A stretch of 64,000 nt of DNA, taken from positions 1,085,374-1,149,373 of the forward strand of contig JAFLYY010000001.1 of assembly GCA_029785825.1 (NCBI GenBank), in the 5' to 3' direction. Under the pieces are notes generated by a model. The model was given only the letters and a program-made list of their open reading frames with translations, had not been told where the DNA came from and made no database searches. This document shows positions 51,657-60,291 of this stretch, piece after piece. The position numbers and the translations under genes are program-made. The stretch comes from Nitrososphaerota archaeon. GTDB taxonomy: Archaea > Thermoproteota > Nitrososphaeria > Nitrososphaerales > Gagatemarchaeaceae. How positions within the stretch are numbered: the first letter of the stretch is position 1; the number at the start of each line of letters is the position of its first letter.

Positions 51657-52811
51657 CTATGCCCTTCTCGACGTTGCAGGGACGCGACCCGGAGCGACGC
51701 CAAGCTCTTCCATTACCGACCCCATCTGGTCAAGGGACCGCCTCAGGACATCGGGGCGCAGGATACCGAAGTGACCGATCCGGATCATCCTGTCCTTGTC
51801 GTCATATATCCCCCTCGAGACCATTACATGGTGCTCCTCCTCCAGCGTCCTCTGGATTGGCCCCGCCTTCCCCTCTTCCACCCAGAACGAGGTGACCGTG
51901 TCCGCCCTGTGGCCCTCCTCGGCCACTAGCCTCTGGCCCCACTCGGCGACCTTGTCCCTGGCAATCTCGCCGAGCTTCTTGTGGCGAGCCCACCTGTTCT
52001 CTATCCCCTCCTCCTTGACCTCCGCCAGCGCCTCCCTCAGCGCCTGGAGGACCTGGGTCGCAGGGGTGGCAAGGTACATCTTGGGGTCTTCCATCACGGG
52101 TTTCCAGCGCGTCAGGTCCATGTAGTAGGACTCGATCGGCGCCTTCCTCTTCTCCATGTGCTCGATGGCGCCCTTCGAGACCGCCAGGAGGACCGCTCCC
52201 GGCGCCCCTGCCAGCGCCTTCTGCGAAGCCGTGAAGACGATGTCCGCTCCCAGCCTGTCGAAGTCCAGGGGGACACCCCCGATGGCGCAGACGGAGTCGA
52301 CGACCGAAAGGACCCCAGCCTTCTGGCACTCCTCCACCAGCTCCGTGACGGTGTTCGACACAGAGCTCGAGGTGTCCACGTGCGTGATGAATACGACGGA
52401 GTACTTCGACTTCCGGAGCTTCTTCCTGAGCGAGTCAGGGTCTGCCCCCTTCCCTTCTGGGAACTCCAGCTTGTCCGCCTTGGCCCCGTGAATCTGGTTC
52501 AGCAAGAGCATCCTGCGACCGAAGTAGCCGTTCGTCAGGGTCAGGGTCCTGTCCCCATGGGCCACAAGGCTTACGACCGAGGACTCCATCCCTATCGTCC
52601 CCGAGCCTGTGAAGACGAACTGCACCCCCTTCTGGTTCTTGAAGACGTACCTCGCAAGGGATACGGTATCCTTGAACATCGAATAGAACTCGGCCCCTAC
52701 GTGCGGGAGCTGCGGCGCAGCCATGGCGTCCCGTACCCGCTTGGAGAGGTTGGTTGGCCCCGGAATCAGAAGAAGACTGTCTCCCACGTCAGACCCGCCT
52801 TCCCCGACCAC
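51657..52811 (-). CDS. Class V aminotransferase (serine/alanine-glyoxylate type)
   Basis: PLP enzyme of 384 residues. IPGPTNLS near the N terminus, FTGSGTIGMES, VVDSVCAIGG with the cofactor Asp, and FTASQKALAGAPG with the Schiff-base Lys are typical of the alanine/serine-glyoxylate aminotransferase group. GTG 52811 and a second GTG eight codons on are both possible; the promoter-like TTTTTACC near 52822-52834 slightly favours the later one. With a SerB-like phosphatase next door, a role in serine/glycine metabolism is likely. Confidence 0.9.
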   Translation of the reverse strand: MVGEGGSDVGDSLLLIPGPTNLSKRVRDAMAAPQLPHVGAEFYSMFKDTVSLARYVFKNQKGVQFVFTGSGTIGMESSVVSLVAHGDRTLTLTNGYFGRRMLLLNQIHGAKADKLEFPEGKGADPDSLRKKLRKSKYSVVFITHVDTSSSVSNTVTELVEECQKAGVLSVVDSVCAIGGVPLDFDRLGADIVFTASQKALAGAPGAVLLAVSKGAIEHMEKRKAPIESYYMDLTRWKPVMEDPKMYLATPATQVLQALREALAEVKEEGIENRWARHKKLGEIARDKVAEWGQRLVAEEGHRADTVTSFWVEEGKAGPIQRTLEEEHHVMVSRGIYDDKDRMIRIGHFGILRPDVLRRSLDQMGSVMEELGVAPGRVPATSRRA

Positions 52812-52834
52812 TCGGACGGGTAAAAACCCTCTCC

Positions 52835-53470
52835 CTAGGGGATATGGTCGAGGACCTGGGTGAGCGTGTCGATGTGGATTATCTCCGGGTCGGGGACTCT
52901 GGTGGTATGCGCGAGCATGAAGCCGAGCCTGGCGGACTTCAAGAAGGCGAGGTCGTATATCGTGTCCCCTACTGCGATGGTGCTCTTCGGACCGATTTTC
53001 AGCCTCCTTAGGAGCTTCGCGTAGGCGAGGTCCTTCCGGGTGGGGTCGACCCTCCCAACCCCCATAGGCTGCAGCACGCCGCGCCTGTCGAACCTCAGGC
53101 TGTTGGCCACCCAGTGGTCGATCTTTAGCGTCTCGGCGACATCCTTGGCCAGTATGTCGATCCCCGAGGTCACCAGCGCGGTCTTCAACCCGCGGGCCCT
53201 GAGGTCCTCGAAGAGCCCGGGAGCCTCGTCCCGTATCTTGTATCCGGAGAGTATCGTCTCGATCTGCTTCCTGGTGGTCCCCTTCGGCCAGCAGGAGATG
53301 TCCCTCCGCATGAACTCGTTGTAGCCAATCTTCCCTTCGGAGTAAAGCTTCAGCGACTCGGCGCCCAGGTGTTCCGTGCCGAACGCCTTGTGGATGGCGA
53401 CCCAGCTGCTGTTGTGCTCCAGCACGGTCCCGTCGAGGTCGAAGGCTGCGAGCCTTATGCCTTGGTTCAA
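52835..53470 (-). CDS. HAD phosphatase, SerB-like
   Basis: A 211-residue HAD hydrolase. Motif I AAFDLDGTVLEH holds the nucleophile Asp; motif II LVTSGID, a Lys in DPTRKDLAY and motif IV VGDTIYDLAF complete the site. The helical cap between residues 20-85 fits phosphoserine phosphatase. The ATG overlaps the argS stop (ATGA). Serine synthesis is the best guess, given the aminotransferase beside it and a SerK-like kinase elsewhere in the window. Confidence 0.82.
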   Translation of the reverse strand: MNQGIRLAAFDLDGTVLEHNSSWVAIHKAFGTEHLGAESLKLYSEGKIGYNEFMRRDISCWPKGTTRKQIETILSGYKIRDEAPGLFEDLRARGLKTALVTSGIDILAKDVAETLKIDHWVANSLRFDRRGVLQPMGVGRVDPTRKDLAYAKLLRRLKIGPKSTIAVGDTIYDLAFLKSARLGFMLAHTTRVPDPEIIHIDTLTQVLDHIP

Positions 53471-55365
53471 ATCCTGTCTCTGACCGGGACCCCTATGAGC
53501 CTCATCGCCTCTGCCAGGACCTGGCTCGAGGCGTCCACCAGCGCCAGGCGGGCGTCCCGCAGCTCGGGGTCGGGCTCCTGGTTGACCGGGACGCTCTCGT
53601 AGAAATTGTTGAAGGCGACCGCGAGCTCGTGTGCGTACCGGACCACCTCCTTCGGGGAAAGGAACTCCCCGGTGTCGTTGGCGCTTATGTCGAGCATGGA
53701 CATCTTCTTCCCCAGCGCCTTCTCCTGCGGCTTCGTGAGCTTGGCCGCCGATTCGGCGTCTATCCGGGGCTTCCCCTCCGTCTTGCCGAGGATCCGCCTT
53801 GCCCTGGCATAGGTGTACATCAGATAGGGACCCGTGTCCCCCTGGAACTGAAGGGCGTCCTCCAGGTCGAAGACTATCATCTTGTCGGGGTCCTGCTTAA
53901 GCAGCTCGTACCTGAGCGCGGCTACGGCTACGGCCTCGGCCACGTCTGAGACCCATCCCTCGGCCTCGGAGAGGTTCCTCTTCTTTGTCTCGACCTTCGC
54001 CCTCTCCTTCAGCTTGTCGAGCACCGTGTCAGCGTTCACGTACAACCCCTTCCTCCCAGACATATGTGCGAACTCTCCCTCAATCTCGAACCCGAGCTGG
54101 GAGGCCGTCTTCTTCGACAGCGAAACCACCTCGTAGCTCCTGTGGAGGTACCTCCTGGAAGCGCCCTCTCTGAACTCGTCGAGCACCTTCGCGACTATCC
54201 TTTGGAGGTAGCTCTGCCGGGTGTCGATGACCGACACCGCCAGGTCCGCCCCACCGAACCGGACTTTTCCCTTCTTGCCGTCCAGGGTAGTCGAATAGAG
54301 GACCCCTCCCGGCTGGTCCTTGGAGTACTCCTCATAGCCGAAGGGGTCGCCTATGACCCCCACCTTCCAGGCCGCGTAGGGGATGTCTTTGGCGACGTAC
54401 ACCGCTGTCCCGTCCGACCTCACCACGACCTTCTCTTCTCCCGTGTCGGGGTCGGGGATCACCCAACACCCCTTGTTCTCCCCCTCGGTCTGGAACTTCA
54501 CGTACTTCATCTTCTTCAGCGACTCGAAGATCTTCTCCCACATCCCCGAGTGCACGATTTGAGACTCCCAGTTCAGGAGGTCGTAGGAGGCGCCCAGCCT
54601 CCAGCAGGTGGAGAGCTGCGCGGCCAGGATCTTCTTCACTATCTTCCGGGTGTACTCGGCTATCTCCCCGTCTCCCTTCTCGATCTCCCTGAGGACGAGG
54701 GATTGCTTTGCCTTGAGGGACGGGTCTTGCTCGTAGGCTTTCGTGACCTTGGTGTAGACCTGGTCGCCGCAGTAGACGTCGTACTTTACGCCTGGCGGCG
54801 CCTCGTCGGGGAAGCCCATGAACTTGAACCCCACTACTATGTCCGCCACCTGGGCCCCGGAGTCGTCCACGTAGTTCAGAGCCTGGACCTGCTGCCCCAG
54901 GTACCGCATCACCCTGACCAGGGAGTCCCCGAGGACCAGGTTGCGGACGTGGCCGATGTGAAGGGCCTTGTTCGGGTTGACGTTCGTGTGCTCGATCGCG
55001 ACCACCTCTCCCCGCTCCCTCACGGCGCCCAAGTCCTTCGACGAGGTGATGCTCGCAATGCTGTCGGCCATAAACCGCGGATAGCTCAGGCTGAAGTTGA
55101 CGTACCCCCCCTTGTGAGGGACGACGGCCCCGATGTACTGTGACTTCTTCGCGAGTTCCATGGCCCTCGAGCCGATCTCTACGGCGATGTCCCCAGGCTT
55201 CTTCCCCGTCTCCTTAGCCAGCCGTATCGGGACCGCGCTTGCCAGGTCCCCGTATGAGTCGTTGGGGGGGAGGTCGACGTCAGCCACCGCTTTCTTGTAG
55301 CCCAGGTCGTACAGGGCGTCGGCAAGCACCTCCTCGACCTCAGCCTGGAACTCTAGGAACTTCAA
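53467..55365 (-). CDS. argS: Arginyl-tRNA synthetase
   Basis: Class I synthetase charging tRNA-Arg, 632 residues. The HIGH motif is in NPNKALHIGHVRN; a degenerate KMSKS-like MSGRKG follows later; the anticodon-binding DALR domain ends the protein. TTG 55365 is the proper start: it follows a CTTTTATC promoter element (55391-55401) at leaderless distance, and the long frame from 55626 adds Arg-rich residues foreign to the family. Confidence 0.95.
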   Translation of the reverse strand: MKFLEFQAEVEEVLADALYDLGYKKAVADVDLPPNDSYGDLASAVPIRLAKETGKKPGDIAVEIGSRAMELAKKSQYIGAVVPHKGGYVNFSLSYPRFMADSIASITSSKDLGAVRERGEVVAIEHTNVNPNKALHIGHVRNLVLGDSLVRVMRYLGQQVQALNYVDDSGAQVADIVVGFKFMGFPDEAPPGVKYDVYCGDQVYTKVTKAYEQDPSLKAKQSLVLREIEKGDGEIAEYTRKIVKKILAAQLSTCWRLGASYDLLNWESQIVHSGMWEKIFESLKKMKYVKFQTEGENKGCWVIPDPDTGEEKVVVRSDGTAVYVAKDIPYAAWKVGVIGDPFGYEEYSKDQPGGVLYSTTLDGKKGKVRFGGADLAVSVIDTRQSYLQRIVAKVLDEFREGASRRYLHRSYEVVSLSKKTASQLGFEIEGEFAHMSGRKGLYVNADTVLDKLKERAKVETKKRNLSEAEGWVSDVAEAVAVAALRYELLKQDPDKMIVFDLEDALQFQGDTGPYLMYTYARARRILGKTEGKPRIDAESAAKLTKPQEKALGKKMSMLDISANDTGEFLSPKEVVRYAHELAVAFNNFYESVPVNQEPDPELRDARLALVDASSQVLAEAMRLIGVPVRDRI

Positions 55366-55401
55366 CTGTCGGCGGACCGCCGCCCTGTGCGATAAAAGCT
55401 C

Positions 55402-55900
55402 TCGTCGGGGACGTCTCTTGGGTCGCGCTCGGATGGAACGGTGCGATGCAGGGCCCCTTAGGGGGAGCGGGCCCTCTGCTCCTCGTGGCAAGTGAGTCAG
55501 GCGACCTCTCTGTCCTCGACCGTGGCGAGCGCGGGCCAAACGAGGTTCGTTCCGAGCTGCCCCAAGACGAGCGGGGTGGGACTCCCGCCCGACGAGTTTG
55601 AGGCCGGGACGGCAGTCCAGCGACAATTCACCCTTGCCTGAACTCGAACTCGCAAAAGTCGTCTCCGCGCGCCTACAAGCGTTCCTTCGTAGGCCTGTGG
55701 ATTTCGCTCCTAAAGCGGAGAAAAGCGGGAACGAAGCGGGCCAGGCACCAGAGCCTCGTCCGGTTCTTCGCTGGAGGTATCTCCTGAGGCTACGTTCCCA
55801 AAGTTAGATCACGAAATGGTCGGGCTTTATGACCGGGGCTGTGCCTCAGTACCCCCTGAAGCGCTCACCCTGTTTTGATATCTAGCTTCGCAGCCCGAGC
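55402..55900. other. Intergenic region, no clear gene
   Basis: A plus-strand frame ending at 55601 contains LLLVASESGDLSVLD but has no good start or promoter spacing. A GCCTAC...GTAGGC hairpin lies at about 55670-55695. Nothing else is supportable. Confidence 0.4.
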
Positions 55901-56704
55901 CTAGGGCCTACCATGACCGCCTGAAGAGGCGCCGCCAAAGGTCACGGTGAAGCTGGAGCCGTCCGAACTGAGGGACGAGGTAGTAGCCAGTGTCTTCCCG
56001 TTGTTCGTGACCATGTTGATGCTGGCCACGGACGAGAAGGTACCGAACGACTGCATGGTGCCGCCGATCGTGGCGTAGCATGTGCCGCTCACGCCCGTGT
56101 TGTCCTGTCCGTAAGATGCCGTCCCGAAATTGGCGAGGGTCGTCAGGCTGCCGCCTATCGCGGGCCTCTCCGTTATGCACTCCGCGTTAGCGAGCTGCGC
56201 ACCGCTGACCGTCGCGGCGGTAGAATAGCTGTTAGCGCCGTCGGTGACCGTCGCCGTGCACGAGGCGCCGCCTGACACTGCGCTGCAAGTCACCGTGACC
56301 GAAATCACGTCTCCCGGAGAGGGATTCCAAGTGGCATAGGTGGGCGCTGCTGGGTAGAACTCCGTCCAGGCGGAGTAGACAGGAGAGCCCTTCGTACACT
56401 GCACCAGGGTTCCCGCCTGTTCGACCGTGCTGTCACTATACCCGTCGATTCCGGCCCAGAAGGCTGCGTAGGTCGTCTTTTTCGAGCAGCTGACCGAGGG
56501 TTGGACGAACGAGCCAGACACAGTGGTCACAGTCCCCGAAGAGCCGGTCACGGCGTAGCCAGCCCAGTTGAGGCTGGACTCGGAACCGCTCGCGCGGAGG
56601 TTCGGAGTGAGGACCACGGACGCGGCTGCCAGAGGAGTCACGCTCAGCAAGGAGAAGAGCACCAAGCACGAAGTCGCGATTGTCGCGAAGTTCCTCGACT
56701 TCAA
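55901..56704 (-). CDS. Secreted G1-family (eqolisin-like) peptidase
   Basis: A 267-residue exported protein with signal peptide (SCLVLFSLLSVTPLAAAS). NWAGYAV, FWAGIDGY and TVEQAGT give the catalytic Gln region; AECITERPAI holds the catalytic Glu. Together these define the glutamic peptidases, mostly acid-active fungal and archaeal enzymes. TTG 56704 lies about 30 nt after GTTTAAATAG. The C terminus is Ser/Gly-rich. It implies protein scavenging in acidic surroundings. Confidence 0.88.
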   Translation of the reverse strand: MKSRNFATIATSCLVLFSLLSVTPLAAASVVLTPNLRASGSESSLNWAGYAVTGSSGTVTTVSGSFVQPSVSCSKKTTYAAFWAGIDGYSDSTVEQAGTLVQCTKGSPVYSAWTEFYPAAPTYATWNPSPGDVISVTVTCSAVSGGASCTATVTDGANSYSTAATVSGAQLANAECITERPAIGGSLTTLANFGTASYGQDNTGVSGTCYATIGGTMQSFGTFSSVASINMVTNNGKTLATTSSLSSDGSSFTVTFGGASSGGHGRP

Positions 56705-56958
56705 CGAGAGATTTTTTGGGACGATGTTCTATTTAAACCTAACATCTTAGGGACATTGTTAGCTCCGTCGCACAGCCGTTTCATGGATTATCCATTGGGT
56801 CATGGATGAGTAACGAGGTCTTCCGACTCGAGAGATGCCTATGGCCCTAAGGTCGGGATTACCGGACCGGAGGCAAGACTGCAATCTGAAACTCTGGACA
56901 CCATGCTCGCTTCTCCGGTGGACTTGCTCGAAGAGACGGGAGTCGTCACCCAAGAGGA

Positions 56959-57225
56959 ATGGGAGCGGAGAATCAAGAAGAAGTTGAAGACATAAAGGAA
57001 ACGAGCAAGGCAGGCTTTGCGGTCAGGTTTGCTCTGCTTGTGCTTCTGACCGGCGGTGGGATCGGAGCAGTTCTGGTTGTCGAAACTGGTTTCAACACGG
57101 GGATACCGAATCTCGTGTTCCTCCCAATAGGCCTGGGATACCTTTTGCTCATGTTCAGCTGGGCAGTCAAGTTAGGCCTGAGACGGCAAGCCTCCAAGAA
57201 AAGGGAAAGTGGCGTGCAGAGTTGA
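56959..57225 (+). CDS. Small two-helix membrane protein
   Basis: An 88-residue protein with a charged N terminus, two hydrophobic segments (about 20-42 and 50-70) and a basic tail. ATG 56959. Another frame ending at 56995 encodes EETGVVTQEEWERRIKKKLKT, which looks like the end of a real protein and overlaps this start by 37 bp; one of the two may be a fossil. No family recognised. Confidence 0.5.
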   Translation: MGAENQEEVEDIKETSKAGFAVRFALLVLLTGGGIGAVLVVETGFNTGIPNLVFLPIGLGYLLLMFSWAVKLGLRRQASKKRESGVQS

Positions 57226-57340
57226 CGGAGTCCAGCTTAGGGGCTCGTCGCTATCTGGAGTTCGTGGCGTCCCAACCGCACAGACGCAAAGGGGCCTTCG
57301 AGACTTCTCCCGCCGACAGACCCCCTGCTGGACAGGCTGC

Positions 57341-57478
57341 TCAGACCCGGCCGGTCCCGCATAGGCATTCTGCACAGGTGGTCATCTTCCCGCATACGCT
57401 GCACTTCTCGAATGAGTGGTAGTGCTCGTCAAAGCCCTTGCTCTGTGGGCACTCCAGGTCGTTCTTACATACGAACAT
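57341..57478 (-). CDS. 45-residue zinc-finger-like mini-protein
   Basis: ATG 57478 to TGA 57341. It holds seven cysteines (positions 4, 10, 26, 29, 35, 38, 40) and two histidines, including CSVCGK and CAECLCG, enough for one or two zinc sites. A GGTTAATG element lies about 30 nt upstream at leaderless spacing. Too short for most gene finders. Function unknown. Confidence 0.65.
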   Translation of the reverse strand: MFVCKNDLECPQSKGFDEHYHSFEKCSVCGKMTTCAECLCGTGRV

Positions 57479-57649
57479 CCGGGCGCTCCGACCAGTAGCC
57501 CCTCATTAACCTAAGCCGGGAGGCGAGGAGAGGCCCCGATCGAGCGCGCCCGGCGTGCAGGAGCGCTGGTTTCTTCCGCTGAGCATGCGGCTCTCGGCCT
57601 TCGTGGCTATGCCCGGCCTCTTTTCCTGACTTCAGATCGGCGCTGGCGT

Positions 57650-57905
57650 GCTAACGGAGGACGCCCTTCCACGTTGCCGGTACAGGGCCCTTGTACACGA
57701 CCTCGTTGGCTCCGACAAAATCCGCGAGTCGATCGATGGTCTCCCCGATCTTGGATGAGACGTCCTTGCCGCCGGGTGCGCTTGAGCCTCCGTCTGACCG
57801 TTTCTTCGTCGACCCTGAGGGTTCTGACCGCGCTCGAGTGGGTGACCCTCACGTTCCACTGGGGCTCCCGAGTTCCTTGAATATCTTCACGTCAAGGTCG
57901 TCCAT
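57650..57905 (-). pseudogene. Decayed AsnC/winged-helix regulator
   Basis: ATG 57905 starts MDDLDVKIFKELGSP, the usual opening of an archaeal AsnC-like HTH protein, but the frame stops after 18 codons. A shift continues it as QWNVRVTHSSAVRTL and RVDEETVRRRLKR, the expected recognition-helix region. A third frame then gives KIGETIDRLADFVGANEVV. At least two frameshifts and probably a deletion show that it is dead. Confidence 0.7.
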
Positions 57906-58011
57906 GCGGTACATGGGACATCGAGAAAACTGGCGCTACCGGATTGAGCTTGTCGGATTTCCTCATCGCCGTAGGGCGAGAGATATTAGCAGGGCGGAAG
58001 CCCTGCGAGGC

Positions 58012-58377
58012 GTGCAGCCAGCAAAAGATGCGGTCGGCGTGGTCACGTCGTACATCAGTGCCTTGGATCGCATGGACTACGAAACTGCCATGACCTTCCT
58101 GCACCAGCAGGTCAGAATCAAAGGACCTGCTGGCGAGACTTTCGGGAAACCCCTCGACTTCGTCGAGATGCTCCGGAGGTACCGCGGGAGGTACGACGTC
58201 AAGAAGGTCTTCTCGGAAGGAGACGACGTGTGCGTATTTTACGACTTGAAGACCACAGGCCCGACGGTGTTCATGTCCTCCTGGTACCAGGTCAGGGACG
58301 GGAAGATAGCATCCATCCAGACCGTCTTCGACCCGCGAGCGTTCGGCCTGCCAGCTGTGGAAAGGCCCAGCGAGTGA
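58012..58377 (+). CDS. SnoaL-like/NTF2-fold protein
   Basis: A 121-residue protein with the cone-shaped SnoaL/NTF2 pattern: AVGVVTSYISALDRMDYE, then FLHQQVRIKGPAG, and a closing WYQVRDGKIASIQTVFD. Such proteins are small enzymes or ligand-binding folds. GTG 58012 follows GATATTAG (about 57982-57989) at leaderless distance; the longer frame from 57691 runs through the pseudogene antisense and is rejected. Its stop overlaps the start of an alcohol dehydrogenase remnant (GTGA). Confidence 0.78.
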   Translation: MQPAKDAVGVVTSYISALDRMDYETAMTFLHQQVRIKGPAGETFGKPLDFVEMLRRYRGRYDVKKVFSEGDDVCVFYDLKTTGPTVFMSSWYQVRDGKIASIQTVFDPRAFGLPAVERPSE

Positions 58378-58538
58378 AGGCAATCAGGATCCACGCCCGT
58401 GCTGGTCCGGAAGACATTGTCTACGAGGGGGCTCCCGTTCAGGCCGTGGAGGACAGCGAGGTACTCGTCAAGGCGCAAGGGCCCGGGGCAATCCCATCGA
58501 GTTCCCCGGAACCTTCCCTTCACCACGGTCGACGGTGA
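58374..58538 (+). pseudogene. Truncated zinc-type alcohol dehydrogenase (N-terminal fragment)
   Basis: GTG 58374 starts VKAIRIHARAGPEDIVYE and continues to SEVLVKAQGPG, the first 45 residues of a medium-chain NADP-quinone/alcohol dehydrogenase. After this the frame is lost; a neighbouring frame shows NPIEFPGT, the next expected part. The remaining 280 residues are missing and repeat copy A begins about 60 bp later. It was probably cut when the cassette array formed. Confidence 0.7.
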
Positions 58539-58595
58539 CGGCCGCCTGCACACCACGCACATTTCCAGGGCGCTAACCAAGAGACCTGTTGTAGG

Positions 58596-58638
58596 CACGG
58601 GCCCGGAGGGGCCTGAACCTATCATGGGTTCGAATCTC
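58596..58638 (+). repeat. Dispersed repeat, copy A
   Basis: Contains CGGGCCCGGAGGGGCC, then ATCATGGGTTCGAATC. Related to copies B (59801), C (61199) and D (63366). The GGGTTCGAATC core resembles a tRNA T arm, but the flanks do not pair as one. Marks the left edge of the SDR unit. Confidence 0.7.
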
Positions 58639-58762
58639 TATGTGTATTCGAAGCCGCTAGCATTCGATTGGTTTACCAATCCAAATCCGGGGTTGGAGAT
58701 TGCGGCGCTTCAGACTTGGGAAAGAGCTGCGGGGCCACGACTGCCGCGTAAATCAGATCAGT

Positions 58763-59677
58763 CTATCTTCCTTTCGTCGCTCTCTCGTCCAAGGCTTTTC
58801 GCAGTCTCGCCGCGAGTTCCGAATCTGTCAGAGGATCCGTTTGGCCGCCGTTTACTTGGATAAGTCGTGCGAGTATGTTATCAATCACTTCGGTCGCGGT
58901 ATCGCGGTCGCTGACGAGGTACCTTGGCTTCGGGCTGTCTGAGTATAGCGCGTCGTAGACCGCCTCGGCCACTGGTGTAGGTTCTGGGTATATGGTGCGC
59001 TCAAGGACGCCTGGGGTGTTCACGTACCAGTTCCAGACCTGCTTGATTTGGTCCCGAAAGGCCGATCGTTCCCATTTGGTGTCGGCTTCGCCCCGCAGGA
59101 GTTCCCACGCATTGATGGCCATTCTGCTTCTATATGCCATCGGCTCTATTGTGCTCACGCTGAGCCCGAGCATGGCCAATTCTTCTCGCAAGATTTCGGT
59201 ATAGCCTTCTAACGCGTGCTTGCTCGTCCCATACGGTCCCAACCAAGTGTCAGTCATGAAACCGCCTATCGAGCTAATGTTCACAATCCGCCCCTTGGAC
59301 TCCACGAGCAAGGGGCCGAAATCGTGTATCATTCTATGGATGCCGACGAGGTTGACCTCTAGCACTCGATTGAATTCCTCGACCGAGGTATCGATCAAGG
59401 GACCTAGTCCTGTGACGCCTGCGCTGTTCACGAGCCCATGGAGCCCCCGCCCCGATTCACGGACTGTCTTTGCTCCCCGTCGTACATCTTCGGAGTTGGT
59501 TACGTCGAGTACCAGAGGGGTGACATTGGGCAACTTTGCAAGCTCGGCCGAGTCCTTCTGCTTGCGAACACCTGCGTAAACGTCGCGTCTTTTGGAGGCA
59601 AGAAGCTCGCAGATGGCCCTCCCCAAACCACTGCTCGCTCCTGTGACTATGACAGGGCCCTCCGATGGCTTCGGCAA
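58763..59677 (-). CDS. Short-chain dehydrogenase in first cassette
   Basis: SDR of 304 residues: VIVTGASSGLGRA, LVNSAGVTG, the Ser in VNISSIGG and YGTSK. An Arg just after beta 2 (GVRKQ) hints at NADP. TTG 59677 is chosen because the CTTTTATT box (59709-59717) lies just upstream; the frame extending to 59971 crosses repeat B. It resembles retinol/steroid-type SDRs. It is alone between repeat copies A and B. Confidence 0.9.
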   Translation of the reverse strand: MPKPSEGPVIVTGASSGLGRAICELLASKRRDVYAGVRKQKDSAELAKLPNVTPLVLDVTNSEDVRRGAKTVRESGRGLHGLVNSAGVTGLGPLIDTSVEEFNRVLEVNLVGIHRMIHDFGPLLVESKGRIVNISSIGGFMTDTWLGPYGTSKHALEGYTEILREELAMLGLSVSTIEPMAYRSRMAINAWELLRGEADTKWERSAFRDQIKQVWNWYVNTPGVLERTIYPEPTPVAEAVYDALYSDSPKPRYLVSDRDTATEVIDNILARLIQVNGGQTDPLTDSELAARLRKALDERATKGR

Positions 59678-59800
59678 GGTTCCGAGCCACAGAATACGCG
59701 GCGCGACAATAAAAGCCTCACCGTTCTCGTACAGCCGGAGTGTTTGACTTGGCCTCAACACAGAATAGCGTGAATCAATCCGCATCCGCCACATGGAGTT

Positions 59801-59862
59801 CATTCTGAGCCATTTCATCCCGGACCAGGTGGGGTCCGGACCCATTATGGGTTCGGATCTCT
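59801..59862 (+). repeat. Dispersed repeat, copy B
   Basis: Starts ATTCTGAGC, continues with GGTCCGGACC and CCCATTATGGGTTCGGAT. Shares the leading ATTCTGAGC and central CCCATTATGGGTTCG with copy C; separates the SDR unit from the GRAM-like unit. Same orientation as the other copies. Confidence 0.75.
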
Positions 59863-59944
59863 TTTGGGAGCGCGACTGAAGCGGAAGAACTGGACTAAAC
59901 CGCTCCATTGTGTCAGTCGCAAATGGGACTGACGTCTCGGGTCG

Positions 59945-59974
59945 GATTTGAGCTAGCGTGCGCTGGCTCAAATC
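59945..59974. repeat. 30-nt near-perfect hairpin
   Basis: GATTTGAGCTAGCG and CGCTGGCTCAAATC form 14-bp arms around TG, with one T-G mismatch. It stands about 80 bp after repeat B, ahead of the possible Cys-containing ORF at 59975-60196 (minus). It is not followed by a T run, so a simple terminator is unlikely. Confidence 0.65.
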
Positions 59975-60291
59975 TCAACACGGGAGCTTCCACTTCAATG
60001 TCAGTCCTGGGCCGATACAGGTCTTCGCCAATGTCACAAACACGTCAGGCGAATCCATATCCGGGTAGACGCAACGATCGACGGCGAGGACGCAGGCGTA
60101 TGTGGTTATGGCGCCAACGCTAATCGGACCATGGCATGCAGTTCCGAGATTATCCCCCGTCCCACCTGCTCCCAGATTTCCCCAACTAACAGTCACGCTT
60201 TGACGCTGTCGCCTTACTTCGGCAATGGTAAGATGCCGACGGGCTCGTGCTCTTTTACAAGCGCACAGATAGGCTGTCCTTAGCCCAGAAT

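Noticed and set aside
55239-55601. Plus-strand open frame with a plausible LLLVASESGDLSVLD segment.
   Set aside because: Its first half is antisense to argS, the ATG at 55446 is too far from the promoter element, and no family fits.
59678-59971. N-terminal extension of the SDR frame to 59971.
   Set aside because: It crosses repeat B and the promoter; the Rossmann fold starts right after TTG 59677.
59975-60196. Minus-strand 73-codon frame with several cysteines.
   Set aside because: No promoter or family support; it could be a gene fragment but cannot be defended as a gene.
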